A DNA stretch of 7,693 bases. It comes from CAZUVM01 sp964623885. Lineage in GTDB: Bacteria; Verrucomicrobiota; Verrucomicrobiia; Limisphaerales; UBA8199. Shown here one piece after another: positions 1-7,600 of the stretch. How positions within the stretch are numbered: the first letter of the stretch is position 1; the number at the start of each line of letters is the position of its first letter. The stretch covers positions 1 through 7,693 of the forward strand of contig CAZUVM010000087.1 of assembly GCA_964623885.1 (NCBI GenBank), read 5' to 3'. Both the position numbers and the translations under genes were made by a program. The notes below the pieces were generated by a model that saw only the letters and a list, made by a program, of their open reading frames with translations, ran no database searches and was not told the origin of the DNA.

Positions 1-774
1 GTTCGCGAAATGGATGCAGCGACCCAAGCGCTGCGGAGCTCGGCACAACTACCGGAGTTCAGAAAAATCATTGGCGGCTCGTCGGTTGATTTCTTCGGCT
101 ACAACCAGATTTACATCCTGTTCAATGAATTGAATTACCGGCCGGCTCCACTGATTCAGAGCTTCATGGCGTGTGATGAAAAACTGGCCCGTTTGAACGA
201 GGGATTTTACCTTTCGCCAGCAGCCCCGGAATACGTTGTATTCACGTTAGCATCGCCGGACCGGAAATTTCCTCCGTTGGATGATGGACGTTTGCTGCGA
301 GCTTTGCTGTTCAATTACGAGCTGGCAGGAAAGGAAGGCCGTTTTCTCCTGCTGCGGAAAAAATCGATTGAGGCGCCCAAGTTGACATTGTTGAAACAAG
401 GGGTGATTGAGGCTTCCCAACCCATCGACCTGCGTAGTTACCAAAGTCTGGACTTGTGGCTGGATATTGACATGAAGCCCTCGTTGATTGGCCGAATGAG
501 GCAAATCCTTTACCGTGCCCCCACAGTGCGACTGGCAAGCTGGCGTGAACCACAAATCGGGCTGCTGGATCGGCGTCGTTCGCCGCCTTCGAACCTGGCG
601 GCCGGGTTTGTAGCCAGCCCGTTACTGGTCCGCACGGAAAGTGTTGAGGCTCTGTTTGGAGGCAAGGAAGAAACCAGGCCAGGGGCCTATTCCGTCGAGC
701 TCGGCACCAACGACGAACGTTGGTGGGAGCGCTCGATTCGGTACCGAGTTTACAGCATTCAGCGGGGCCCGTGA
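1..774 (+). CDS. Conserved protein of unknown function, C-terminal part (5' end outside window)
   Basis: The frame is open to the left edge (Val-Arg-Glu before the first Met at position 10) and ends at TGA 772-774. No ribosome binding site can be judged before the ATG, so I treat the gene as truncated by the window edge. About 254 residues are visible, with no hydrophobic segment long enough to span a membrane. Recognisable stretches are VDFFGYNQ, LNYRPAPLIQSF, APEYVVFTL, KFPPLDDGRLL, then SLIGRMRQILYRAP and GFVASPLL near the end. From memory, this arrangement (a YRPxPxxQSF motif, an (I/P)D-RFPxxDD motif, then a beta-rich tail with an SPLL motif) occurs in the soluble C-terminal part of large bacterial membrane proteins of unknown function. 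If so, the membrane helices lie upstream of the window. No catalytic motif is visible and I assign no function. The gene converges on uvrA with a 9-bp gap. Confidence 0.75.
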   Translation, partial: VREMDAATQALRSSAQLPEFRKIIGGSSVDFFGYNQIYILFNELNYRPAPLIQSFMACDEKLARLNEGFYLSPAAPEYVVFTLASPDRKFPPLDDGRLLRALLFNYELAGKEGRFLLLRKKSIEAPKLTLLKQGVIEASQPIDLRSYQSLDLWLDIDMKPSLIGRMRQILYRAPTVRLASWREPQIGLLDRRRSPPSNLAAGFVASPLLVRTESVEALFGGKEETRPGAYSVELGTNDERWWERSIRYRVYSIQRGP

Positions 775-783
775 AGGTTATGG

Positions 784-3700
784 CTATTCCGGCTGTTTTG
801 CCAAAACGTTGCGCAAGTACAGCCCGGTATGGCTGGCGCTCGAACGTGACACCGTTTCAGGAGTGCCCTGGGCCACGATTTGGCCGCCGGCCTGACCGCC
901 TTCGGGGCCAAGATCGATGATCCAATCGGCAGTTTTGATCACGTCGAGATTGTGTTCGATGACCAGAAGCGTGTTGCCCGACGCGCGCAGTTTGAAAAGC
1001 ACTTCGAGCAGCTTGGCAACATCGTGAAAGTGCAGACCGGTCGTGGGTTCGTCGAGAATGTACAAGGTATGACCGGTCGCCTTGCGGCTGAGCTCGGCAG
1101 CGAGTTTAACGCGTTGAGCTTCGCCGCCACTTAGCGTCGTGCCCGACTGACCCAGGCGGATGTAGCCGAGGCCGACTTCGGCTAAAGTAAGCAGCGGCTC
1201 ATAGATTTGCGGCACCGCGCGGAAAAAAGTGACCGCTTCATCGACCGTCATGTCCAGTACGTCCGCGATGTTTAGTCCTTTGTAGGTGATTTCGAGGGTC
1301 TCACGATTATAGCGGCGGCCGCCACAGGCTTCGCAAGTTACGTAGACCGGCGGCAGGAAGTGCATCTCGATTTTAAGCAGTCCGTCACCCTGGCATTTTT
1401 CGCAGCGACCGCCTTTGACATTGAAGCTGAACCGGCCGGATTCATAGCCGCGGATGCGCGCCGCGGGCAAGCGAGCGAACAGATCGCGGATGTGATTGAA
1501 CATGCCGGTATAGGTGGCCGGATTGCTGCGCGGCGTACGGCCGATGGGCGTTTGGTCAATTACGATAACTTTGTCGAGCCGCTCAAAGCCACGAAGAAGT
1601 CGATGCGCACCCGGGCGTTCCTTTGAGCCGAAGAACTTCCGAAACAATGCCCGTCGCAAAATGTCATCCACCAAGGTGCTTTTCCCGGAGCCGCTCACGC
1701 CGGTCACGCAGGTAAGCGTGCCCAAGGGAATGCGCACATCGATGTTCTTCAGATTATTTTCGCGCGCCCCCAGGACTTCAAGCCAGCCGCGATCCGGTGC
1801 AGGTTTGACGCGCTGCCGCGGGACAGGAATCGAGAGTTCGCCGTTCAAATAGCGAGCGGTGAGCGATCGCTGGTTGGCGAGCACTTCAGCGAGCGTTCCG
1901 CCGGCCACCAACTCGCCGCCGCGGACGCCGGCGCCAGGACCCAGATCGAGGATGTAATCGGCGTGGCGAATCGTGTCGGCATCGTGTTCAACGACCAGGA
2001 CGGAATTGCCAAGGTCGCGCAGACCCTCCAAAGTGCGCAGCAGGCGATCGTTGTCGCGCTGGTGCAAACCAATGCTGGGCTCATCGAGAATATAAAGCAC
2101 ACCCACCAGGCCGGCGCCAATCTGCGTGGCCAGCCGAATACGCTGGGCTTCGCCACCACTTAAAGTTCCGCTTTCACGATTCAGCGTGAGATAGCCCAAG
2201 CCAACGTTTTTGAGGAAACCAAGACGCGCCCGAATTTCTTTAATCAATTCATGCGCGATCTTCTCCTGGAACTCCGATAGTTTGAGGTTGGCGAAGAATT
2301 CGTCCGCCTGCTCCACCGAAAGCGCGCAAACATCCATGATAGACAGACCGGGAAGCTGGAGAGAGGCGCGGGTTGCGGGTTGCGTGGCTCGAGACGTGGT
2401 ACCTGCAGATGGTTCGTCTATCGGTTTATCGGTGGCGCCATCATCGGCCGAGCGATATGCAATCCGCAGTACGTCCGCAAATCTTTTCCTGCCTTCCACA
2501 TTGCCGAGTCGCACCGCCAGTATTTCGGGCTTTAGCCGTTGTCCATTACAAGCGTCGCAGAACTGCGGACTCATGAACCCCTTCAAGCGATTGCGGGTGA
2601 ATTCGCTTTCGCTCTCCTGATACAACCGTTCGAGATTGGGAAGAACACCCTCGAAGGGGCGCTTGAGCTTGCTCATTTTGCCCGCCCGCCAGAAAGTGAA
2701 TTCTACCTCGGTCTCGCCGGAGCCATAAAGCAGGACGCGTTTGAACTCAGCCGGAAGGTCCTTATAGGGCTGTTCCATGCTCTGCTGATAATGGGCGGCC
2801 AATCCGCGAAGCATGGCCTTGTAATAAACCACCATGCGTTTCCCGCCACGCCGCCACGGCAAAACCGCGCCTTGCTCCAGCGATTTTTCCTGGTCCGGCA
2901 CCACCAAGTCTTCATCAAACACCATTTTCTGGCCCAGCCCATGGCACACCGGACAGGCACCGGCAGGCGCGTTAAAAGAGAAATGTTTGGGAGTCAACGG
3001 CTCGTAACTTTTGCCGGTCGCAGGACTCAAATTGCGGTTCGAGTGCAGCGTTTCCTCCCACGGTTGCGGCGGCTGACGGGAACCATTCGGCACGGGCGCC
3101 GAGGCTGCATTGCGGCTCTCAGCACCCGTCCCATCGGTCGGCACTTGGTGTAGAGTACGTATCGTGCCTTCGCCCCACTTGAGCGCGGTCTCCACTGAAT
3201 CACTCAGACGAATCCTGATTTTATCATCGATCACCAGACGATCTACTACAGCCTCGATCGTATGCTTTTGCTTGGGATCGAGCTTGACGCGCACTCCATT
3301 GGCTAACTCGACCAATTCACCATCAATACGGGCGCGAACAAAACCTTCACGTGCCAAGCGCTCAACGACGTCGCGGAACTCGCCTTTCTGCTCCCGGATG
3401 ACAGGCGCGAGCAGCATGATTCGGGTGCGTGGCGGCAGAGCGAGAATATTATCGACGATATCGCTGGTCGTTTTGCGGACGATCGGGACACCAGTTTCAG
3501 GGCAATACGGTTGGCCGATGTGGGCGTAGAGAAGGCGCAGATAATCGTACACTTCTGTGGTCGTGGCGATGATCGAGCGGGGACTGGAGCCGGAGCTGCG
3601 CTGCTCGATCGCAATGGCGGGCGACAGGCCTTCGATAAAGTCGACATCCGGCTTCTGCATCTGATCGAGGAACTGGCGGGCGTACGCCGAGAGCGATTCG

Positions 3701-3867
3701 ACATACTTGCGCTGGCCCTCGGCGTAGATTGTGTCGAACGCCAGAGACGACTTCCCCGAACCGCTTAAACCAGTGATTACCACCAGCTTGTCCCGCGGGA
3801 TATTGAGCGTCAGATCCTTGAGATTGTGCTCACGCGCGCCACCGATCTTGATAAACTCTTTGCTCAC
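784..3867 (-). CDS. uvrA: UvrA, excinuclease ABC subunit A (1027 aa, unusual Zn1 site and two insertions)
   Basis: UvrA is the cytoplasmic damage-sensing ATPase of nucleotide excision repair; as a dimer it loads UvrB on damaged DNA. Both ABC modules are complete: Walker A GLSGSGKS (33-40) and GVSGSGKS (723-730), signatures LSGGEAQ (569-575 and 912-918), Walker B LYILDEPS (591-598) and LYILDEPT (935-942), and switch His 628 and 972. The conserved TPIGRTPRSNPATY stretch (773-786) is present. Zinc pairs C305/C308, C437/C440, C822/C825 and C845/C848 are kept, but the first module is degraded: CPxH has become CPET (122-125) and CPxCG has become SPATG (281-285). At 1027 residues it exceeds the usual ~940; the excess lies in low-complexity inserts at about 241-270 and 456-503. 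The start is GTG (3865-3867): the next in-frame codons upstream reach a TAG 21 nt away, and MSKEFIKIGGAREHNLK is the normal UvrA beginning. The Shine-Dalgarno is weak (AGG, 3 nt from GTG). The stop is TAG. Confidence 0.98.
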   Translation of the reverse strand: MSKEFIKIGGAREHNLKDLTLNIPRDKLVVITGLSGSGKSSLAFDTIYAEGQRKYVESLSAYARQFLDQMQKPDVDFIEGLSPAIAIEQRSSGSSPRSIIATTTEVYDYLRLLYAHIGQPYCPETGVPIVRKTTSDIVDNILALPPRTRIMLLAPVIREQKGEFRDVVERLAREGFVRARIDGELVELANGVRVKLDPKQKHTIEAVVDRLVIDDKIRIRLSDSVETALKWGEGTIRTLHQVPTDGTGAESRNAASAPVPNGSRQPPQPWEETLHSNRNLSPATGKSYEPLTPKHFSFNAPAGACPVCHGLGQKMVFDEDLVVPDQEKSLEQGAVLPWRRGGKRMVVYYKAMLRGLAAHYQQSMEQPYKDLPAEFKRVLLYGSGETEVEFTFWRAGKMSKLKRPFEGVLPNLERLYQESESEFTRNRLKGFMSPQFCDACNGQRLKPEILAVRLGNVEGRKRFADVLRIAYRSADDGATDKPIDEPSAGTTSRATQPATRASLQLPGLSIMDVCALSVEQADEFFANLKLSEFQEKIAHELIKEIRARLGFLKNVGLGYLTLNRESGTLSGGEAQRIRLATQIGAGLVGVLYILDEPSIGLHQRDNDRLLRTLEGLRDLGNSVLVVEHDADTIRHADYILDLGPGAGVRGGELVAGGTLAEVLANQRSLTARYLNGELSIPVPRQRVKPAPDRGWLEVLGARENNLKNIDVRIPLGTLTCVTGVSGSGKSTLVDDILRRALFRKFFGSKERPGAHRLLRGFERLDKVIVIDQTPIGRTPRSNPATYTGMFNHIRDLFARLPAARIRGYESGRFSFNVKGGRCEKCQGDGLLKIEMHFLPPVYVTCEACGGRRYNRETLEITYKGLNIADVLDMTVDEAVTFFRAVPQIYEPLLTLAEVGLGYIRLGQSGTTLSGGEAQRVKLAAELSRKATGHTLYILDEPTTGLHFHDVAKLLEVLFKLRASGNTLLVIEHNLDVIKTADWIIDLGPEGGQAGGQIVAQGTPETVSRSSASHTGLYLRNVLAKQPE
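2368..2384. repeat. Short heptamer repeat (GCGGGTT, about 2.4 units) inside a uvrA insertion
   Basis: Two complete GCGGGTT units in tandem are followed by GCG. On the coding strand this reads as CAACCCG-type repeats and encodes the TQPATR part of the second UvrA insertion. Heptamer repeats of this kind can expand by slippage without an obvious function. It is short, so a chance origin is possible; its place inside a non-conserved insertion is what makes it worth recording. Confidence 0.4.
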
Positions 3868-4007
3868 GGACCTGGATTTCTCGATCTAAACAATCGAAAA
3901 GCATAATCCGAGAGAGAGCGAAATGGAAGGAATAACTAACGGATAGCTAATTCTTCAAGAGATCACCACGGGGGAGACCAACTCGGCTTAAGCGTTCAAG
4001 ACGAATG
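3868..4007. other. Intergenic region between the PEP-CTERM gene and uvrA
   Basis: This 140-bp stretch should hold the end of the PEP-CTERM transcript and the leader of uvrA. Read on the minus strand, I find no strong stem followed by a T run after the TAG of the PEP-CTERM gene, and no good -35/-10 pair. The best -10 look-alike (TATGCT within GGATTATGCTTTT, about 40 nt before the uvrA GTG) has no acceptable -35. A GAGAGAGAG run (about 3910-3918) is the only simple-sequence feature. An imperfect inverted repeat next to uvrA is listed separately. Confidence 0.5.
3877..3900 (-). promoter_or_regulatory. Imperfect inverted repeat just upstream of the uvrA start
   Basis: The arms TCGAT (3881-3885) and ATCGA (3893-3897) are perfect complements around a 7-nt spacer. 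They extend to TTT and AAA outside if one C (3880) is bulged. The element ends 9 bp before the GTG of uvrA, so it could be a hairpin in the mRNA leader or a repressor half-site pair. It does not match the LexA boxes of Escherichia coli or Bacillus. Five-base stems are common by chance, so this is weak evidence. Confidence 0.2.
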
Positions 4008-4619
4008 CTAACGTTGACGCTGCCTGCGGAACGCGACCAGCACGGCTGAAAGCGCAAGGAGAGTTGACGTAGCCGGTTCCGGGATGCGGTCGTAGCGAAA
4101 ATTAGGAGCCTCCAGCATCGTTCCACTAGCGCCTTTGCTGTCTGGAAAGGTGAACGAGCCGGTACTGGAACTGACAGCCAATCCCCCCAAGCCGATATCC
4201 GAAGAGAGAGTCGCCCCGCCGCCGAACCCGGGTCCGACTGCGTCGATGAGCATTCCACCTGGGGAGAAAGCGCCAACGCGGTAAGTACTGCCGCCGAGCA
4301 GCACGATCGGATTCACGAGCGCGACATAATGAGTCGAATTCACCAGAGTGTTGGTGGAAAAGACCTGGCTCTGCGCGAGGAGCGTGCCGGAATCAGTCCA
4401 CAGACCGATGTCGATGGGGCCTTGAGAGGTGAAAACGTAATCGAGACAGCCGAGATGGGTAACCTGGATATTGATCTGGGGAGTAAAAGACCAACCAGCC
4501 GTGCTCGAGAGGGTGCCGGGCGTGGCGTTGGAATAATTCAACAATGCCTCGTAGGTCCCTTGGGCCTGAGCGGCAGCAATACCACACAACAAGACCGCGA
4601 CGTGAGCGAGATATTTCAT
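4008..4619 (-). CDS. Secreted PEP-CTERM sorting-domain protein (203 aa)
   Basis: This is a complete small exported protein. Residues 1-19 form a signal peptide (MK, a hydrophobic core AHVAVLLCGIAAA, likely cleavage after AQA). The C-terminus is a textbook PEP-CTERM tail: IPEPAT (179-184), a short hydrophobic segment TLLALSAVLVAF and a basic end RRQRQR. In known systems an exosortase recognises this tail and processes the protein at the envelope, often in exopolysaccharide-producing bacteria; no exosortase gene lies in the window. The middle (about 43-120), with IDIGLWTDSGTLLAQ and LLGGSTYRVGAF, resembles DUF4082-like beta-sandwich domains (a 'GLW..xGtLLA' strand and a 'L.aGtTYrvga' strand); this match is from memory and moderate. 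The start is ATG 4617-4619 with AAGG 4 nt upstream on the minus strand. The gene lies 72 bp after the giant surface-protein gene on the same strand, so co-transcription is possible. Confidence 0.92.
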   Translation of the reverse strand: MKYLAHVAVLLCGIAAAQAQGTYEALLNYSNATPGTLSSTAGWSFTPQINIQVTHLGCLDYVFTSQGPIDIGLWTDSGTLLAQSQVFSTNTLVNSTHYVALVNPIVLLGGSTYRVGAFSPGGMLIDAVGPGFGGGATLSSDIGLGGLAVSSSTGSFTFPDSKGASGTMLEAPNFRYDRIPEPATSTLLALSAVLVAFRRQRQR

Positions 4620-4646
4620 AATACCTTGCGGAAATCAGCGGTTCAA

Positions 4647-4675
4647 GTGTTATGGCTTGACCCCAAATGTTGCAA
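4647..4675 (-). promoter_or_regulatory. Weak candidate promoter for the PEP-CTERM gene
   Basis: On the minus strand a TTGCAA hexamer (4670-4675) and a TAACAC hexamer (4647-4652) are separated by exactly 17 bp, giving 4/6 and 3/6 matches to the sigma-70 consensus. A transcript would begin about 20 nt before the ATG. The spacing and position are right but the match is poor, and verrucomicrobial promoters are not well defined, so this is only a suggestion; read-through from the upstream gene is the alternative. Confidence 0.2.
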
Positions 4676-4691
4676 GCAAATTCGGATTTTA

Positions 4692-7600
4692 TTACTGCGG
4701 CGGAAGCTGGCTCAGGCGGTAAAATCGGACCGGTCCCAAGCCGCCGGATTGGGTGCCGTCGTCGTAAAAAGAAAACCCGCCGTTGGTCGAGGTAATCAGA
4801 TTCGTAAAGGCCTGCCAGAAGGCGGGTGAAAGTGATGGCGCCCACTGCACCAGGAATTGATTATTGGTCAGCGCTCGCCATTGCAGCGATACACCGTTTG
4901 GCCGGACCGTAATGCTGGAGATGGTGGGCGGAGGGAAACCCAGGACCAATCCTTCAGAGATCCGGAAATAATGGAATGGGGATGGGAGCGCGACACAATA
5001 GCTGGCAATTACATCATTCGCGACAATGGTGGGGGACACAGGGATCCACTTGGCGTCGGTCAGGGCAGTTTTGCCCTGGACGAAGTAATGAACGTTCGTT
5101 AGCGAGCTCCAGGTGATACAGAAACTGGTTGGCGTGGCGGTCTCGCCGGTAATGAGAACATTAGTCCCATAAACAGGAAACTCAGTGGCAGTGACCGAAT
5201 ATGCAGCGGGGATGCCGGCCGCATTAGCGACGGCAAGATACCACTCGCCCGGCGACAGCGGGACCGGACGCGAGTAGTTGAAAACGACGATCAGTTCTTC
5301 GTTTGTTCCCGGATTGGCGCTCTGGTAGTCGTAGCTTGAAAGACTCGGCAGCGGCAGACCGCGACGCGCAATCAAAGTTAAATCGGCGCTTGGGGAGTCA
5401 ATCTCGAACTGGGCGCGAACCGCGTTGGTGGAAACCACATAGCGATAAAAATCGCGAGCGCCCACTGGCCCTGGGTTACTGGTGGAGAAAGGAACACCGC
5501 TCTGGAGTGTGACGACATTCGTGATATCAAACGCAATTTCGAAAGCCAGCGAAACCGTGGTGCTGTTAGTATTCTGGATGCCAAGGTAATAAACCGTGCC
5601 CGGAAGCAGCGGTGGCGAACCGTTGGTAACCAGGACCAGGCGTCCAACTGTCGCGCCAGTGAGAAAATACAGATCACCGGCGTTGGTGCCGGTCGGGGGC
5701 GCAGAAGGATTGTACAGGAGATTGACCGGGGCCGAGGCTGACAACAGGACATTGCTGGCGAAGCTAACCCAGGGAGGCACCGCAACAGAAAACCACTGAA
5801 TCTGTCCCGGTCCGAGCAGGTTGGTCCAGCCCTCGGCGGGTGCCAGCGGGAGTGGTGGCGGGCGTGTGCTTTTGAAACGCAACATCAACTCCCAAGTCAG
5901 CAGCATCGGTTCAGGGTTAGTGGCGCCGCCACGAGTATCGGCGATTTCCAAGGTCCAGTTTCCGGCGGCAGACTGGCCGGTCAATGCGCTGAGCGATTCT
6001 TCCGGAAGATAGAAAATGCCGTTCGTGGGGACTGTGGAGCTGGTGTAGGTCACATTCGTAAAGGGCGTCGAAGCGAACTTAACCGGGGTAGTAGTGAGAT
6101 TGGTGTTCTCGGTAAAGCTGAAGTAAAGCGGCTGGAGTCGCGTGGAAGTGAAATTGTAGAACCAGGCAGTATTCGCGTTTGTATTCCCGCCCTCATTCAT
6201 CACCACCGTGATGGAGGTCGACGCGCCGGGACCAAAAACAAGATTGGTCGCGCCGGTGAAACTGACCAAACCGGAGTCAAAAAGCAGGTTCGTCTCATAG
6301 TACACCCGCATGTCATCGGGCAGAGAGTAAAAGTCCCAGTTGATGACAATCGTGCCGGCGTTTAGGCCGACGTCGAAGATATTGGTTACGGCATCAGGTC
6401 CACCGGAAAACGAAACCGGGGTCATGTTGGTCACGATCACGTCAACTCCCATGCCATTGGTGGTTGCCCCGCCGCGATTTTCATCCAAAAGCACACGCGT
6501 GCCATTCGGACTGATCAAACTCAGAACCAGGTCAGAAACACGTGGATGATTGATTCTAACGCCCACAGAGGCGGACAGGATTGGATCGAGGTTGGTGACG
6601 AGAATAGTGCTGGTAGAGACGGCGTCATCCAGGATTGGTATCGCATTGGTTGAAACAAACCGGTTCGGTGGCGGGGCACCCGGGGACAAGCCGAGGTTCG
6701 CCAGCAGGCTAACATTGGCCTGATCAGGTCCTGAGTTGCACGAGCGCACGATGTACCAGCCGGGGTTCAGAGGCGGATGCGTGTTGATGTCCTCAGGCAA
6801 AACACCGGAGGCGCCCGCCCCAATCAGGAGCATATTGGGGCAAGCCGCGGGCGGAATTTCGGCCGGCCCGACCTGAACATTAACGGTGCCCGAGCCCGAG
6901 ATTACGTTCGCCGTGAGAGTCAAATTGGTGGCATTTAATGGAAGTAAAACGTAATCCTTGCGACAAGCGCCGGGAAGCAAGGTGACAATTGCACCGGTGG
7001 TCAGGTCCGGCTGTGATTCGAGCAAGATCGACAGATCCTCATTCGTGGCGGGTTGGTTGGTATCCAACAGACCGAGACGCCAGGGGCCGAACCCAGGCTG
7101 AGCCGCAAACTGGCTCAGCGTGCCCGGGCCATCCGGTGGCTGACTACCCGGAATGTCTCCCTCGTGACTATCGTCGTAAACCAGGGACTGGCCGGAGACG
7201 AGACCGTTGGTCGAATAGTTGTTGAGAACAACCGCACCGTTCTCGTGCGCCAGCGTCCCTTGCAAATCGCCCAGCGCTGACGCCGAGATAGTATTAGTGA
7301 CAATAACGCGCCTTAGTGTGAGGGGAGTGGTTGCCAAACTAAAAACCGACGCAGCTCCAGGATTGCCCGGCGAGCCGCCGGGAATCAGCGCGGGAGCAGG
7401 AAAGCCGCGCAGGAGTTCGTTGTTCTGTGCGTCAGCCTGCGCGAGAGGCGTATCGCTAAACACCCAGCCAAACGTGTATTCCGCCGCTTCCTGCGACTCG
7501 GATTTAACGCCAACATAATAGGGCCCGACCACTGCGTTTGTGTAAGCAAGCAACTCATTGCCGCCACGACCCAGGGATTTATCGGCGGCGGCAATCGCGC

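Noticed and set aside
795..807. GTTTT-GCC-AAAAC inverted repeat as a bidirectional terminator
   Set aside because: The stem is five A/T-rich pairs with a 3-nt loop, lies in the uvrA coding end and lacks a G/C stem and T run.
2539..3153. Plus-strand open frame of 204 codons inside uvrA
   Set aside because: Antisense shadow of conserved uvrA coding sequence with no independent evidence.
3868..3960. LexA/SOS operator before uvrA
   Set aside because: No match to CTGT-N8-ACAG or to the GAAC-N4-GTTC type box could be found on either strand.
3986..3993. GCTTAAGC palindrome downstream of the PEP-CTERM gene
   Set aside because: An 8-bp palindrome without loop or T tract is neither a terminator nor rare enough to call an operator.
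3947..4276. Minus-strand open frame of 109 codons over the end of the PEP-CTERM gene
   Set aside because: Alternate frame of a strong gene; the Arg/Ser-rich product shows no motif.
4647..4680. GCTTG...CAAGC stem after the giant gene as a terminator
   Set aside because: Only five pairs around a long loop and no following T run.
4329..4829. Plus-strand open frame of 166 codons across the PEP-CTERM gene and the end of the giant gene
   Set aside because: It lies antisense to two well-supported genes and spans their intergenic gap, with no recognisable protein features.
4393..4845. Minus-strand open frame of 150 codons bridging the giant gene and the PEP-CTERM gene
   Set aside because: It overlaps both real genes in another frame; the PEP-CTERM frame has a signal peptide and sorting tail, this one is basic and featureless.
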